In this document: positions 42,459 through 50,741 of the stretch, piece after piece
Layout: each line of letters opens with the position of its first letter
Position numbering within the stretch: position 1 is the first letter of the stretch
Source of the DNA: Dehalococcoidia bacterium
GTDB lineage: Bacteria > Chloroflexota > Dehalococcoidia > Bin125
NCBI GenBank assembly: GCA_022825855.1
Contig: JAJDWB010000011.1
Span: 1-64,000 of the forward strand
Length of the DNA stretch: 64,000 bases
Direction: 5' to 3'
Notes under the pieces: model-generated
Told to the model about the DNA's origin: nothing
Databases searched by the model: none
What the model saw: only the letters and a program-made list of their open reading frames with translations
Translations under genes and position numbers: made by a program

Positions 42459-43778
42459 CTAACGCTGATCGCGACAGCCTAATGCGGCGAGCGCGTCCTC
42501 CTGCTGGGTCCGGTCTCTGATCTCAGCAGCGAGATCGCAAGGGGTCTCGCCTGCATTGGTGTGCGCAGACACGCTGGCACCGTGCTCCAGCAACGCGACA
42601 ATCGCGCTCCTGTTGCCAAGGCGGGCGGCCCAATGCAGTGGCCTCCGGCCTTCCTGGTCCGCCACCTCAAGCTCGGCACCGTACTCCAGCAACAAGTCGA
42701 TGATCGATGGCGCCGGCTCGTCGTTAGGCACGACGGATCTAGCCCGCGTAGCGATCAGGTGCAGCGGCGTTCGACCGTCGAGATCCTGGAGGTTCGGATC
42801 GGCGCCTTGTTCGAGCACGTAGCGCACGATTGGGGGATGCGGGGCTCGATCGACCGCCAAGTGCAGCAACGTCCAGCCTCGCGAGTCCTTTTCGTTGATC
42901 GGGCGGCTGAGCGCCCAGAGAACTTCTCTGGTCAGGATGGATGACCGATACCTGTACGCAGTGCGGAGCGGAGTCTCGCCGTTCCAGTTTGTAGCGTTGA
43001 TGGGTGCGCCACGGCTGACGAGCAGCATGATGACCTCGGGACGAGCCTCCGAAATAGCGGCAACATGTAGAGGGCTCGTAATGCCTTCATCGTCAGGCTC
43101 AACTGACGCTCCGAAATCGATCAGAATCTCCACCGTCTCAAGCGATGCATGCACTCTCCAGGCCCAGTCAACGGGTGTTCGATGAAGCGGCCCGTCCTCT
43201 GCCTGAAGATCCGCGCCTTGCTCAAGCAGGATGCGCACTGCTTCCGAGTTGTCTCCGAACACCGCGAAGTGAAGCGGGGTGCGCTCGAGCTTCCATGTCC
43301 GAGCTTCAATGTCCGCGCCGGCCTCTATGAGTAGTCGCACGGATTCGCCATCCGCGTAGCCCGCGGCGAGGTGCAGCGGTCGGGTGCTCTTCGGGCCCTT
43401 GCGATTCTCGTCCGAGCCGGCGTCAAGCAACAGTGCGATCAACTCGGAGTCGCCGGAGCATTCTGCGGCCAGATGCAGCGGCGAGTACCCGTCGGCGCCG
43501 GTCTTCTTGACGCTCGCGCCGCTGTCAAGCTCGGCTCTTACATCGTCAGCCGTGGCAGTACTCCAGAAACCGGCGGCGCAGAGTCGCCCACAGCCATTGC
43601 CTTCCAACCGGTACGGCGCATCGCAGCGCACCTCCGGCCGCGGCGCGTCCTCGTACGACACGCTGCACACGCTGTCCATCGTCGCGAACATCGCCAGCAG
43701 GGCCATGCCGCTGTACAGGCCGTACCGTCGAAGGTGCGGCGCGGGGTACTTCGTATCATGGCGGCGGAGGATGCTCAT
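42459..43778 (-). CDS. Ankyrin-repeat protein with N-terminal membrane segment
   Basis: A 439-residue protein with a hydrophobic stretch near residues 20-40 (YSGMALLAMFATMDSVC), which may be a signal or anchor, and about ten ankyrin repeats (DGYSPLHLAAECSGDSELIALLL, DGRTPLHLIATRARS, EGRRPLHWAARLGNRSAIVALL). The C-terminal GETPCDLAAEIRDR matches the cap of the neighbouring ankyrin protein. The apparent start codon (43778) overlaps the start of the divergent flavoprotein gene in a shared CATG; a start at the inner Met near residue 25 is also possible. Confidence 0.85.
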   Translation of the reverse strand: MSILRRHDTKYPAPHLRRYGLYSGMALLAMFATMDSVCSVSYEDAPRPEVRCDAPYRLEGNGCGRLCAAGFWSTATADDVRAELDSGASVKKTGADGYSPLHLAAECSGDSELIALLLDAGSDENRKGPKSTRPLHLAAGYADGESVRLLIEAGADIEARTWKLERTPLHFAVFGDNSEAVRILLEQGADLQAEDGPLHRTPVDWAWRVHASLETVEILIDFGASVEPDDEGITSPLHVAAISEARPEVIMLLVSRGAPINATNWNGETPLRTAYRYRSSILTREVLWALSRPINEKDSRGWTLLHLAVDRAPHPPIVRYVLEQGADPNLQDLDGRTPLHLIATRARSVVPNDEPAPSIIDLLLEYGAELEVADQEGRRPLHWAARLGNRSAIVALLEHGASVSAHTNAGETPCDLAAEIRDRTQQEDALAALGCRDQR

Positions 43779-44946
43779 GACCTCACGATATGACGTGGCC
43801 GTTGTTGGACTCGGAGCGATGGGCTCCGCCGCTGCCTGGCACCTGGCGAGGCGCGGGGAGCGCGTGATTGGCTTCGACCGCTTCCGGCCGCCGCACGTGT
43901 TCGGCTCGACCCACGGCGACAGCCGGGGGATCCGCGAGGCCTACACCGAGGGACCGTCCTACGTGCCCTTCGTGCGGCGGGCGTATGAGCTATGGGACGA
44001 GCTGGCCGAGGCGGTCGGGCAGCCGCTGTTCAGGCGGACCGGGGCGCTCTCGCTGGGACCCGAGGGCAACGACCTCGTGAGCGGCGTGATCGCCAGCGCC
44101 CGAGAACACGGCATTGCGGTGGAGCAGATGGACGCGGCGGAGATCCGCCGGCGCTATCCCGGGGTCCACGCCACCGACGACCTGGTCGGCGTACTGGAGC
44201 AGCGGGCCGGGATGCTGGACATCGACACGGCGCTCAACGGTCAGCTCGACCAGGCGGCGTCGCACGGGGCGGATCTGCACTTCGACGAGCCGGTCGATCG
44301 CTGGCTGCCGCAGGACATGGACGACGTTGAGTCGCCCGTCACGATCCAGACATCGCGCGGCAGCTACGAGGCGGAGCGGATGGTCGTCACCGCCGGAGCC
44401 TGGAACGAGGGACTGCTGGGCAAGCTCAACCTGCCGCTGATGGTCACCCGCCAGGTGATGTACTGGTTCGAGCCGCGCGCCAATCGCGAGCACTTCCAGG
44501 AGGGTGCGATCCCGTTCTGGATGTGGGAGCGCAGCGAAACCGAGACGGCCTACGGCTTCCCCGACATCGGCAAGGGCTTCAAGCTGGGCCTGCACCAGCC
44601 GCTCGACGAGGTCGCTCCGACCGGCTACAGCCGCGAGATCACGGAGACGGACGAGCGCCGCATCCGCGACTTCCTCGAACACACCTTCCCCGACGCCTCC
44701 GGCACGCTGCTGCGGGCCGAGTCCTGCCTCTACACGCACACACCCGACCATCACTTCCTCATCGACATCCACCCGAAGCGGCCCAACATCGTGATCGCCA
44801 GCCCCTGCTCGGGACACGGCTTCAAGTTCGCGCCGGCGATCGGCGAGGCGCTGGCCGACCTCAGCATGCAGCGCCAGACCGAGCACAACCTCGACCTGTT
44901 CCGCGTCGACCGCTTCGTGGCCCCGTTGACGGCGGCGGGAGACTGA
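43777..44946 (+). CDS. FAD-dependent amine oxidase, monomeric sarcosine / N-methyltryptophan oxidase type
   Basis: A 389-residue flavoprotein. The dinucleotide fold is DVAVVGLGAMGSAAAWHLA with acid residue D34 (GFDRF). C317 in AESCLYTHTPDHHF aligns with the Cys that binds FAD covalently in this family. SGHGFKFAPAIGEAL is the typical end. It oxidises secondary N-methyl amines, releasing formaldehyde and peroxide; the exact substrate is open. GGAGG six bases before ATG 43777 fixes the start. It overlaps the next gene's region closely (4-base gap). Confidence 0.9.
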   Translation: MTSRYDVAVVGLGAMGSAAAWHLARRGERVIGFDRFRPPHVFGSTHGDSRGIREAYTEGPSYVPFVRRAYELWDELAEAVGQPLFRRTGALSLGPEGNDLVSGVIASAREHGIAVEQMDAAEIRRRYPGVHATDDLVGVLEQRAGMLDIDTALNGQLDQAASHGADLHFDEPVDRWLPQDMDDVESPVTIQTSRGSYEAERMVVTAGAWNEGLLGKLNLPLMVTRQVMYWFEPRANREHFQEGAIPFWMWERSETETAYGFPDIGKGFKLGLHQPLDEVAPTGYSREITETDERRIRDFLEHTFPDASGTLLRAESCLYTHTPDHHFLIDIHPKRPNIVIASPCSGHGFKFAPAIGEALADLSMQRQTEHNLDLFRVDRFVAPLTAAGD

Positions 44947-44950
44947 CCTG

Positions 44951-45895
44951 ATGCCAGCGCAACGAGTGGCCGTCGTCGGCGCGGGCGCGGTCGGCGGATA
45001 CTTCGGCATGCGCCTGGCCGAGATCGGCCACGATGTGCGCTTCCTCATGCGCCGCGACTACGAGGCGGTCAAGGCTGGCGGGCTGCACCTGTCCAGCCAC
45101 CTCGGCGACATGTCGCTGGAGTCGCCGACGGTCGAGCGCACGCCCGAGTCGCTGGCCGCGCACGGCCCCGTCGATTGGGTCCTGGTCGGACTCAAGGCGA
45201 CGGCGATTCCCGCGATGCCCGAGCTGGTCGGACCGCTGCTCTCCGGGGACACGCGCGTGCTGGCGATCATGAACGGGCTCAGCGTCGACGACGAGATCGC
45301 GGCGCAGTTGCCCGAGGGCACGTCGCTGTTCGGCGGGCTGGGCTTCATCGGCGTGATCCGCGGCGAGCCGGGCCGAATCCTGCACCAGGAGTTCGGCGCG
45401 GTCAACCTGGGACACCACGGCGACGACCCCGACGAGCTGCAGCGCGGCGTCGACCTGTTCGCCGGCAGCAAGGTCGAGATCCGGCCCGAACCGAGCCTGC
45501 TCCAGGCGCGCTGGGAGAAGCTCTGCTGGAACATCCCATTCAACGGCCTCTGCGTGATCGCGGGCGGCGTCGGCGTCGACCAGGTGATCGAGGAGCCGCC
45601 GCTCTACGACGCGGCCTACGAGATCATCCGCGAGATCGTCGCCATCGGCAACGCCGACCTCGAGGCTCACGGCCAAGCCAACCGGATCGACGGCCCTCGC
45701 ATCGCCAAACAGTTCCTCACCCAGACCCTCGGCATGGGCGCCTACCGCCCCAGCACCGTGATCGACTACAACGAGGGCCGACCGCTGGAACTGGATGCCA
45801 TCTTCCGCCAACCAGTCCAGCGGGCCAGTGAGCTGGGGATGCCGTGTCCGATGATGTCGATGGTGGCGTCGTTGGTGGGGATGATTGGTGGTTAG
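44951..45895 (+). CDS. Ketopantoate reductase (PanE/ApbA) family oxidoreductase
   Basis: A 314-residue NAD(P)-dependent reductase starting VAVVGAGAVGGYFGMRLAEIG. It contains VLVGLKATAIPAM and, later, WEKLCWNIPFNGLCVI, where the Lys and Asn side chains of the PanE active site lie. It may make pantoate or reduce another 2-oxoacid. Four bases after the amine oxidase gene, so the two probably form an operon and a linked pathway. A paralogue is at 24611. Confidence 0.88.
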   Translation: MPAQRVAVVGAGAVGGYFGMRLAEIGHDVRFLMRRDYEAVKAGGLHLSSHLGDMSLESPTVERTPESLAAHGPVDWVLVGLKATAIPAMPELVGPLLSGDTRVLAIMNGLSVDDEIAAQLPEGTSLFGGLGFIGVIRGEPGRILHQEFGAVNLGHHGDDPDELQRGVDLFAGSKVEIRPEPSLLQARWEKLCWNIPFNGLCVIAGGVGVDQVIEEPPLYDAAYEIIREIVAIGNADLEAHGQANRIDGPRIAKQFLTQTLGMGAYRPSTVIDYNEGRPLELDAIFRQPVQRASELGMPCPMMSMVASLVGMIGG

Positions 45896-45993
45896 CGGCG
45901 CTGAGGACGCGGTTGGGCGTGTTAGAGCCGCGCGCCGAGTTGGGGCAATGTTCCAGGGAAGCAGCCCAACGCTCTATATGCCCACCGAAGCGG

Positions 45994-47229
45994 CTATGTG
46001 ATCCTCTCCAACTCGTATTGCAGAGCCGTCATACTGCTCGTAGCATCTTTTGCCTGTTCAGATGCCAGAGAGAGACGATTTGCGTCGCTCCATTTGGCGG
46101 GGTTCTCAGTCGCGTAAAACAACCGAACATTGTCGATGTTTCCTGCGATTTGCAGCAACAGTTTGTCTACTTCGCTGCATTCGTATGGCGCGACGGGTAG
46201 ATCGCCCACTTCCCTGTACGCATCTGCAGCTTGTCGGAGATGGCCTTGGGATCGTTCGAGGAACTCAGCTTTGGTTAGCTGGCTCGTTTCGAGAGATCTC
46301 AACGCCTTGCGAAAGTACTGAATCAAATCGTCGAGGAGTTCAATCAGTGGTATCGCCGCGGCGAAGAATTCTTCCTTCGTAGCCTTGCTTTCCGCAGAGA
46401 TACGGGCCACATCGGCATAGTACGAAATCCAATCTACGATAAGACCGTCTCCGACGTTTTCGCCCTTAATCGCCGTTGGCCTAGCAGCCTGAGGCAGGCT
46501 TGAATTGATCCAAAGTCCTCTACATACGGGGTTGTTGATTGCGTGGTCGTCCATGCTCGGGTAGATGAAGGTCCATACGACTTGAGCGTCAGATTCCCCC
46601 CAACGCCTCTCCACGAGGTGACTTCGGTAGTAGCGTCGTCCTGCACCTTCCGTAGTAATCTGACGAACGATTGACGCAATCTCGGATTTGCTGAATGTGC
46701 CGTTTAGGACCGCCTTGAAGCTGTAGCGCTTTGCAGTTCCGTGGCTGACGTCATCTGTTTTCAGAATTGTGTATCGGTCCTGCGGAGCGACAATGGTGAG
46801 GATATCACGTAGTGCAGGCAGTGACTGGTCATCGATCACTTGATCTTTCGGAACCATCACGCGGTAGTTTGCCCCTGTTGATTCGGCAGTGTCTCTGTCG
46901 ATCAACTGCCAGTAGACATCGTCGTTTTCGAGGTCTGCTAGGCATACGAGAACAGGCAACGCGTGGTTTATCCAGTAGTCGACGTGTTTCGCATCCGCAC
47001 GGAAAACGAAGCTGTTGCCCATTGTCTCCGAGAGATAGCTCTGGCCGGCCTTCGCTTGGACGCCAAGTAGCCTACCGGTGGCGTGATCGTCTTCGACGAG
47101 TTCAACATGGGCATCGATTCCGTAATCGCTCTCGTGTTGCTCTCGAAAGGCGAGACCGATGGCTTCGAACGCGCGCATGGCCAAGGCCACGCCCTGTCTA
47201 GCGATTCGGTCCGTGTGTTGTCCTCGCAT
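45994..47229 (-). CDS. DUF4365 domain protein, nuclease-like
   Basis: A 411-residue protein with an N-terminal DUF4365 domain. The motifs DYGIDAHVEL (D39) and LGVQAKAG (Q58-x-K60) match the D...(E/Q)xK core of PD-(D/E)xK nuclease folds. The C-terminal 230 residues are helical and unassigned. Base composition is clearly lower in GC than the neighbours, pointing to transfer. The gene follows a HigA-like antitoxin gene by 12 bases on the same strand. A defence or toxin role is inferred from this pairing. Confidence 0.8.
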   Translation of the reverse strand: MRGQHTDRIARQGVALAMRAFEAIGLAFREQHESDYGIDAHVELVEDDHATGRLLGVQAKAGQSYLSETMGNSFVFRADAKHVDYWINHALPVLVCLADLENDDVYWQLIDRDTAESTGANYRVMVPKDQVIDDQSLPALRDILTIVAPQDRYTILKTDDVSHGTAKRYSFKAVLNGTFSKSEIASIVRQITTEGAGRRYYRSHLVERRWGESDAQVVWTFIYPSMDDHAINNPVCRGLWINSSLPQAARPTAIKGENVGDGLIVDWISYYADVARISAESKATKEEFFAAAIPLIELLDDLIQYFRKALRSLETSQLTKAEFLERSQGHLRQAADAYREVGDLPVAPYECSEVDKLLLQIAGNIDNVRLFYATENPAKWSDANRLSLASEQAKDATSSMTALQYELERIT

Positions 47230-47241
47230 AGTGGAAGTACC

Positions 47242-47556
47242 TTAGTGAGGCGCTTGATTAGCGGCTAGAGTCTTGCCGCCGGCTCCATAAGATTGATCTC
47301 GCAGGCTGTCTTTGCGGGCCGGGGCGTTGTCGTACCCGGCTTGGAGCCGTAGCCACATGGCTGTGTTGCTGCCGACGACGAGGCTCAGTCGTCGGGCGAC
47401 ATTGAGGGTGACCGGTTCTCTACCTTCGACGATCGCGGTCAGTTGCCGAGTGTCCATGTCGAGCCGTTCGGCTGCCTCAGCCACGGTCATGTCGAGGTAC
47501 TCGATGTACTCGTGGAGGACGATTTCGCCGGGGTGCGATGGGTCGTACATCGGCAT
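47242..47556 (-). CDS. HigA-family antitoxin / XRE helix-turn-helix protein
   Basis: A 104-residue HigA-type protein. The family start HPGEIVLHEYIEYL, then the helix-turn-helix (MTVAEAAERLDMDTRQLTAIVEG) and NVARRLSLVVGSNTAMWLRLQAGYD are clear. HigA binds its toxin and represses its own promoter. No HigB toxin is adjacent; the next gene is the DUF4365 protein. AGGA stands at normal spacing before the ATG. A second HigA is found at 55522, there with HigB. Confidence 0.88.
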   Translation of the reverse strand: MPMYDPSHPGEIVLHEYIEYLDMTVAEAAERLDMDTRQLTAIVEGREPVTLNVARRLSLVVGSNTAMWLRLQAGYDNAPARKDSLRDQSYGAGGKTLAANQAPH

Positions 47557-47591
47557 TGGCTTCCTGCTCCTCTTCGGTCTAGAGTTCTACT

Positions 47592-48101
47592 TTATCGTGA
47601 TCTTTGGAGGGCGGTTTGCCACTCTGTAAAGGCGGCGGCTCTGGACTCTTCTGTGTTCCAGTGGAGGGGGCGGGGGCTGGTGCTGGGGAGGGGGATTGGG
47701 TCTGTTTTGAGGTTGGGGAAGGTCTGGCGGAACTCTCGGAGTCGGCGGCCGTTGAGGAGGATGGGGCACGGGCCCCTTGCGGCGAGCAGGTCTTCGATCT
47801 TGTTGGGGACCGGGTCCTGGATCTTGTCGTCGCCGGAGCCTTCGCGGCGGACTTGCTGGTAGAGGTCCCAGATGGCGATCTGGTGTGCCTGGACTTGCTT
47901 GACGCGGTCGTCGTAGGGCGCCTGGGCGTCTTCGATGACTTCGCAGTGCTGGAGGACTCGCCAGAACCAGTTCTGGGGGTGGGCGTAGTACTGCTGGCGC
48001 TCCAGCGATTGCACGCTGGGGAAGGAGCCGAGGATCAGGGCCCGGATCTGGCCGTCGGGGAGGATGGGCGGGAGGCCGTGGAGCAGGTCGTCGGGCGGCA
48101 C
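47592..48101 (-). CDS. DNA-deoxyinosine glycosylase (UDG superfamily, family 6)
   Basis: A 169-residue protein of the uracil-DNA glycosylase superfamily, closest to family 6 hypoxanthine-DNA glycosylases. The N-terminal motif ALILGSFPSVQSLERQQYYAHPQNWFWRVL is characteristic. The C-terminal STSPRPLHWN corresponds to the second active-site loop. It would remove hypoxanthine from deaminated adenine in DNA. It starts with GTG 5 bases after the upstream CoA-transferase stop; the ribosome site is close to absent, so coupling by the preceding gene is likely. Confidence 0.85.
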   Translation of the reverse strand: MPPDDLLHGLPPILPDGQIRALILGSFPSVQSLERQQYYAHPQNWFWRVLQHCEVIEDAQAPYDDRVKQVQAHQIAIWDLYQQVRREGSGDDKIQDPVPNKIEDLLAARGPCPILLNGRRLREFRQTFPNLKTDPIPLPSTSPRPLHWNTEESRAAAFTEWQTALQRSR

Positions 48102-48105
48102 TCCG

Positions 48106-49338
48106 CTACTTCGCCGGGAAGACGGGTTCGCCGCCGATGATGCCGGCGGATTCCATCTCCTGGAGGTCTCCGGCCGAGAGGCCGAGGTCGTCGGAGAGGA
48201 CCTGGGCGGTGTGCTCGCCGAGCAGCGGGGCGCGCTCGATGGGGACGTCGCTCTTGGACATCCTGGGCGCCCAGCCGAGCAGGCGGATGTCGCCGTGGGC
48301 CGGATGCTCGAGGTCGTGGACGAAGCCGCGCTCCTCGAAGTGCGGGTTGTGGAAGAGGTCGTAGGTGTCGAGCACGGCCGAGCAGGGCACGCCCGCCTCG
48401 CCGAGGAACTCCATCACCTCCCATTTGGTCTTGGTCCGGGTCCACTTCGAGATTTCGGCGTAGAGTTCGCGGCCGTTCTCGTTGCGCTTCCACATGTCCT
48501 CGAAGCGCGGGTCGACGAGCAGTTCGGGCCGGTCGATGGCGGCGCAAAGCGTGTCCCACATGCGGCTGGTGACGACCATGATGTAGACCCAGTCGTTGTT
48601 GCCGCCGCGGGCCTCGCTGTCGGGGGTCGACTTGCAGGGGTAGAGATCGGTCGGCGCGCCGGCGGCGTTGCCGCGTCGGGGGGCGACCTTCTCGCCCCAT
48701 TCGGCGTAGGCGATGCGGGTGCGCATGAAGTAGGTCATCGCCTCCTGCATCGTGATCTCGATGAACTGGCCCTCGCCGGTGCGTTGCTTCTGCACGTAGG
48801 CGGCGGTGATCGAGAGCGCCAGTTCGACGCCGGTACCGGAGTCGCCGACGGTGGAGCCGGGCAGCATCGGCGGGCCGTCGGGCTCGCCAGTGACGGAGAA
48901 CGCGCCGGCGGCGGCCTGGGCGATCATGTCGAAGCACTTGTAGTCGGCCCAGGGTCCGGAGAGACCGAAGCCCTTGAGCCGGGCATAGATGATCGAGGGA
49001 TTGATCTCTTTCATCACGTCGTAGGTGAGGTTGAGCCGCTCCATGACGCCGGGGCCGTAGTTTTCGACGAAGACGTCGTAGTGGGGCAGCATTTCGAGCA
49101 GCAGTTCGCGGCCCCTGGGGTCCTGGAGGTTGATGGTGACCGAGCGCTTGTTGGAGTTCCAGTTGATGAAGTAGGGCGAGTTGAGCGTGCCGGTGCGGAC
49201 GCCGCGGCCGGGGTCGCCGACGCCGGGCTGTTCGACCTTGACCACGTCGGCCCCGAGCCAAGCGAGGGCCTGAGTGCAGGACGTGCCCGCCTCGTACTGG
49301 GTCATGTCCAGGATGCGCATTCCATCAAGAGCCGGCAT
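48106..49338 (-). CDS. CaiB/BaiF family (class III) CoA-transferase
   Basis: A 410-residue class III CoA-transferase. The start MPALDGMRILDMTQYEAGTS, the motif ADVVKVEQPGVGDPGRG and the probable catalytic D137 (CFDMIAQAAAGAF) are visible. It is very similar to the enzyme at 51934-53154 across the whole length. The usual substrates of this subgroup are organic acids activated from succinyl-CoA or formyl-CoA; the acid here is unknown. The DNA glycosylase gene follows directly. Confidence 0.92.
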   Translation of the reverse strand: MPALDGMRILDMTQYEAGTSCTQALAWLGADVVKVEQPGVGDPGRGVRTGTLNSPYFINWNSNKRSVTINLQDPRGRELLLEMLPHYDVFVENYGPGVMERLNLTYDVMKEINPSIIYARLKGFGLSGPWADYKCFDMIAQAAAGAFSVTGEPDGPPMLPGSTVGDSGTGVELALSITAAYVQKQRTGEGQFIEITMQEAMTYFMRTRIAYAEWGEKVAPRRGNAAGAPTDLYPCKSTPDSEARGGNNDWVYIMVVTSRMWDTLCAAIDRPELLVDPRFEDMWKRNENGRELYAEISKWTRTKTKWEVMEFLGEAGVPCSAVLDTYDLFHNPHFEERGFVHDLEHPAHGDIRLLGWAPRMSKSDVPIERAPLLGEHTAQVLSDDLGLSAGDLQEMESAGIIGGEPVFPAK

Positions 49339-49403
49339 GTTCAGGTCCTCCTGCGGGTCAGGTCGTGCTGCCCATGATAGGGAACCGCCGGCTGGGTTGA
49401 GCG

Positions 49404-50720
49404 CTACTCATCGTCGGCGGCGGCCTCGGCCACGTAGCGGAGGAGGGTCATGACGATCATCCGGGTCCGCTCTACGTCGGTTTGCGCCCTGGAGGCGTTG
49501 AGCGCGAAGGGCGTGGCCAGCCAGAGTTGCGGGCTGCCCACGAGCTCGGGCGGCGTGTGGCGGTCGTGGACGAACTGCATGGCGCTGAGGACGAGGAAGC
49601 CCTGCGATTCCACGCTGTCGTTGAAGAGCGAGGCCATATGACGCCGCCTGGCGTCGAGGTCAGTCAGCCTGAGGTCGACGTGGGAGCCGATCGGCAGGAT
49701 TCTGATCGTGCGATCGTTGTCGGCGGCGTAGATCTGGTCGAAGGCGTCGAGCGCGTTGAACAGGGTGTTCGCGTTGAGCGTCATCGCCATTTCGACGTCG
49801 GACCATTCGGGATCGGTCAGCCTGGCGATCAGTTCCTCGATGGCTTGCTTGTCGGTCGCACCCTCGGTCAGGTGCAGCCGGCGCACGCTGGCGCCCTGGT
49901 AGGACGCTTCCAGTCCCTCGCAGCGCTCCTCCAGACCGACGTTGCCCTGCTCGTGCATGACACAGACGATCGGGCCGGTCACGCCGAGCTCGCCGATGCG
50001 CTGGGCGGCTCGGACGCCGGCTTCGCGGTCGTCCAGCGCGACGTGAATCTCGGAGCCGGCGGCGGCGGCGAAGCTGGCGCCGGAGTTGAAGGTGACGATC
50101 CGTGCGCCGGCCGCCTTCGCGGCCAGGAGTGAATCGGTGACGGCCTCGGGATCGGCGAGGGTGGAGGCGATGACGGCTGCGCCGTCGGCGCTGCACTGGT
50201 CGATCGCGGCTGCCTGGTCTGCGCCGTCGAGGTGGGAGACGTAGCGGAAGTTGTTGTCGGCGAGGTGGGCCGAGATGTGCATGTAAGCGCGCGCGACCTG
50301 CCAGTAGCGGTCCTGGGTGGAGCCGTGGGCAATGACACAGAAGAGCGGCCCCTCCTGCGGTTCGGGGGTGGGCACGTCAACTGCGGAGCTGACCAGCCAG
50401 ATGCCGCTCGGAGCATCGGCCGCGATGACCCGCCGCTGGGGCAACAGCCGTTCGCTCCAGCGACCGTCGGCTTGCAGTGTCTGGACCGCAAAGACGATCG
50501 ACCCGTCGGCGCGGGTGAGCGCGGAGACGCGGACCGGGACGCCGTCGAGCTCAGTCTCGATCGCGCCGGACTGTTCGATCAGGCGCTCGAGCGAGGCGGA
50601 GGCGGCAGCGACGGCGACGGCGTCAGCGGCGGCGTCCTGGCCGACCAGGGACGGATCGGCCAGCCAGAGCTGAGGTTGATTGATGTAGACCGCGTGGTGC
50701 AGGTTGTAGGAGAGCTGCAT
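49404..50720 (-). CDS. Periplasmic sugar-type binding protein, second half of an amber-split tandem duplication
   Basis: This half is in the same frame as the 50742-51815 gene and directly continues it past a TAG. Its first Met (50720) lies inside the fold, and no signal peptide is present. After a short remnant of the first copy it contains a full LacI/RbsB-type (Peripla_BP_4) domain: NFRYVSHLDGADQAAAIDQC, AGARIVTFNSG, VALDDREAGVRAAQRIGELG and VCVMHEQGN. The site equivalent to the amber codon in this second copy reads VESQGFLVLSAMQF, with CAG for Gln. Probably one broken or read-through gene rather than an independent protein. Confidence 0.72.
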   Translation of the reverse strand: MQLSYNLHHAVYINQPQLWLADPSLVGQDAAADAVAVAAASASLERLIEQSGAIETELDGVPVRVSALTRADGSIVFAVQTLQADGRWSERLLPQRRVIAADAPSGIWLVSSAVDVPTPEPQEGPLFCVIAHGSTQDRYWQVARAYMHISAHLADNNFRYVSHLDGADQAAAIDQCSADGAAVIASTLADPEAVTDSLLAAKAAGARIVTFNSGASFAAAAGSEIHVALDDREAGVRAAQRIGELGVTGPIVCVMHEQGNVGLEERCEGLEASYQGASVRRLHLTEGATDKQAIEELIARLTDPEWSDVEMAMTLNANTLFNALDAFDQIYAADNDRTIRILPIGSHVDLRLTDLDARRRHMASLFNDSVESQGFLVLSAMQFVHDRHTPPELVGSPQLWLATPFALNASRAQTDVERTRMIVMTLLRYVAEAAADDE

Positions 50721-50741
50721 CGCGCTGGCGACAAAGAAGCC

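Noticed and set aside
47587-47769. Pro-rich minus-strand frame overlapping the DNA glycosylase end
   Set aside because: It is a shadow of the glycosylase C-terminus in another frame, caused by G-rich sequence.
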